A DNA stretch of 5,227 nucleotides from Bacillota bacterium (lineage in GTDB: Bacteria; Eremiobacterota; SpSt-956; JAKJGF01). Where the stretch lies: positions 1 to 5,227 of the forward strand of contig JAKPQU010000239.1 of NCBI GenBank assembly GCA_029555925.1, in the 5' to 3' direction. A program made the translations under genes and the position numbers. This document shows, one piece after another, positions 5,131-5,227 of the stretch. Below the pieces are notes generated by a model. The model was not told where the DNA came from, searched no databases, and saw nothing but the letters and a program-made list of their open reading frames with translations. Within the stretch, counting starts at the first letter, position 1; every line of letters begins with the position of its first letter.

Positions 5131-5227
5131 GTGACTGCTCCCACCGCTAAATCCTAACGGATTATAGCGGGGGCTTCTAGAGCTTCCATGCTCAGGGACT
5201 CCAGGCCCAAGTCCTTTATATATATAG
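5131..5227 (-). mobile_element. Right end of an IS200/IS605- or IS1341-type element (tnpB-bearing, continues beyond window)
   Basis: On the minus strand the sequence runs from a tnpB-like C-terminus through a strong subterminal hairpin (5144-5154 with 5159-5170) into GGTGGGAGCAGTCAC, ending at 5131. A subterminal imperfect hairpin next to a TCAC/TCAA-like tetranucleotide at the right end is the hallmark of the HUH-transposase IS200/IS605 family, which leaves no target duplication or terminal inverted repeats. The exact boundary at 5131 is inferred from the TCAC; the left end and any tnpA lie outside. This stretch is more GC-rich than its surroundings. Confidence 0.6.
5131..5227 (-). ncRNA. 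Candidate omega RNA (reRNA) scaffold of the TnpB element, 3' part
   Basis: In minus-strand order there are three hairpins: 5215-5210 with 5200-5195 (GGACT/AGTCC core), 5193-5190 with 5183-5180 (GAGC/GCTC), and an 11-bp stem with one bulged A, 5170-5159 with 5154-5144, loop 5158-5155. CCC/GGG at 5140-5142 and 5171-5173 could extend the last stem past a bulged A. GGGC in the loop of the first hairpin could pair with GCCC at 5171-5174 as a pseudoknot. Omega RNAs span the tnpB 3' end and the right end and carry the flanking DNA as guide; here that would be GCTATAATAGTAGTTA, reading from 5130 downwards. Confidence 0.4.
5154..5227 (-). CDS. tnpB: C-terminal end of a probable TnpB RNA-guided nuclease (partial)
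   Basis: The minus-strand frame is open from the window edge to the TAG at 5154-5156, giving 24 complete codons ending DLGLESLSMEALEAPAIIR. Only the variable tail after the zinc-finger/RuvC region would be visible, so no catalytic residue can be checked. The call rests on the position: a stop codon inside the right-end hairpin, 23 nt from the element terminus, as is usual for tnpB (OrfB). TnpB is an RNA-guided DNA endonuclease that cuts the empty donor site and supports retention of the element. Confidence 0.5.
   Translation of the reverse strand, partial: IYIKDLGLESLSMEALEAPAIIR

Noticed and set aside
5130..5136. CGTGACT at the element end as another heptamer unit
   Set aside because: It is a single copy, out of phase with the 5022-5085 array, and is explained by the TCAC terminus of the element.

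Overview
The window is AT-rich bacterial DNA with five well-supported protein genes, an incomplete gene entering from the left edge and a mobile-element end leaving at the right edge. A type II signal peptide and a periplasmic-type L,D-transpeptidase show a peptidoglycan-containing bacterium. The ferredoxin-type protein with sixteen cluster cysteines suggests an anaerobic or microaerophilic lifestyle. The phylum cannot be fixed from this sequence; an uncultured lineage is plausible, but that is inference.

Layout. Positions 1-473 hold the C-terminal end of a large signalling ATPase/TPR protein, translationally coupled by a 14-nt overlap to a zinc-ribbon, low-complexity, coiled-coil protein (460-1422). 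A 248-nt spacer with short repeats and a candidate promoter leads to a subtilisin-family protease (1671-3251) that has all catalytic residues, no visible secretion signal and a helix-rich insertion of about 75 residues before the catalytic serine. A small lipoprotein (3330-3818) and a four-cluster ferredoxin-like protein (3952-4365) follow on the same strand. An L,D-transpeptidase (4948-4370, minus strand) converges on the ferredoxin gene with only 4 nt between the stop codons.

The most unusual feature is between the genes. Four intergenic regions (after the zinc-ribbon gene, after the protease, before the ferredoxin gene, and upstream of the transpeptidase) carry degenerate 7-nt-periodic repeats. 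Each has a left arm built on a GTGA-like core and a right arm built on its reverse complement (TCAC/TCAA-like), separated by a short spacer. They look like one family of intergenic inverted heptamer arrays, comparable in period to the heptanucleotide repeats described in heterocystous cyanobacteria and in Beggiatoaceae.

The right edge (5131-5227) looks like the right end of an IS200/IS605- or IS1341-type element on the minus strand. It shows the last 22 codons of a probable tnpB, three consecutive hairpins and a TCAC-type terminus, as expected for a TnpB guide RNA (omega RNA/reRNA). The element seems to have cut a small plus-strand gene after its eleventh codon: a start codon with a ribosome binding site lies at 5098.

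The genes do not form one obvious pathway. The ATPase/zinc-ribbon pair is a likely regulatory unit. The protease, lipoprotein and transpeptidase are separately transcribed or loosely clustered envelope or housekeeping functions. The ferredoxin has no redox partner in the window.
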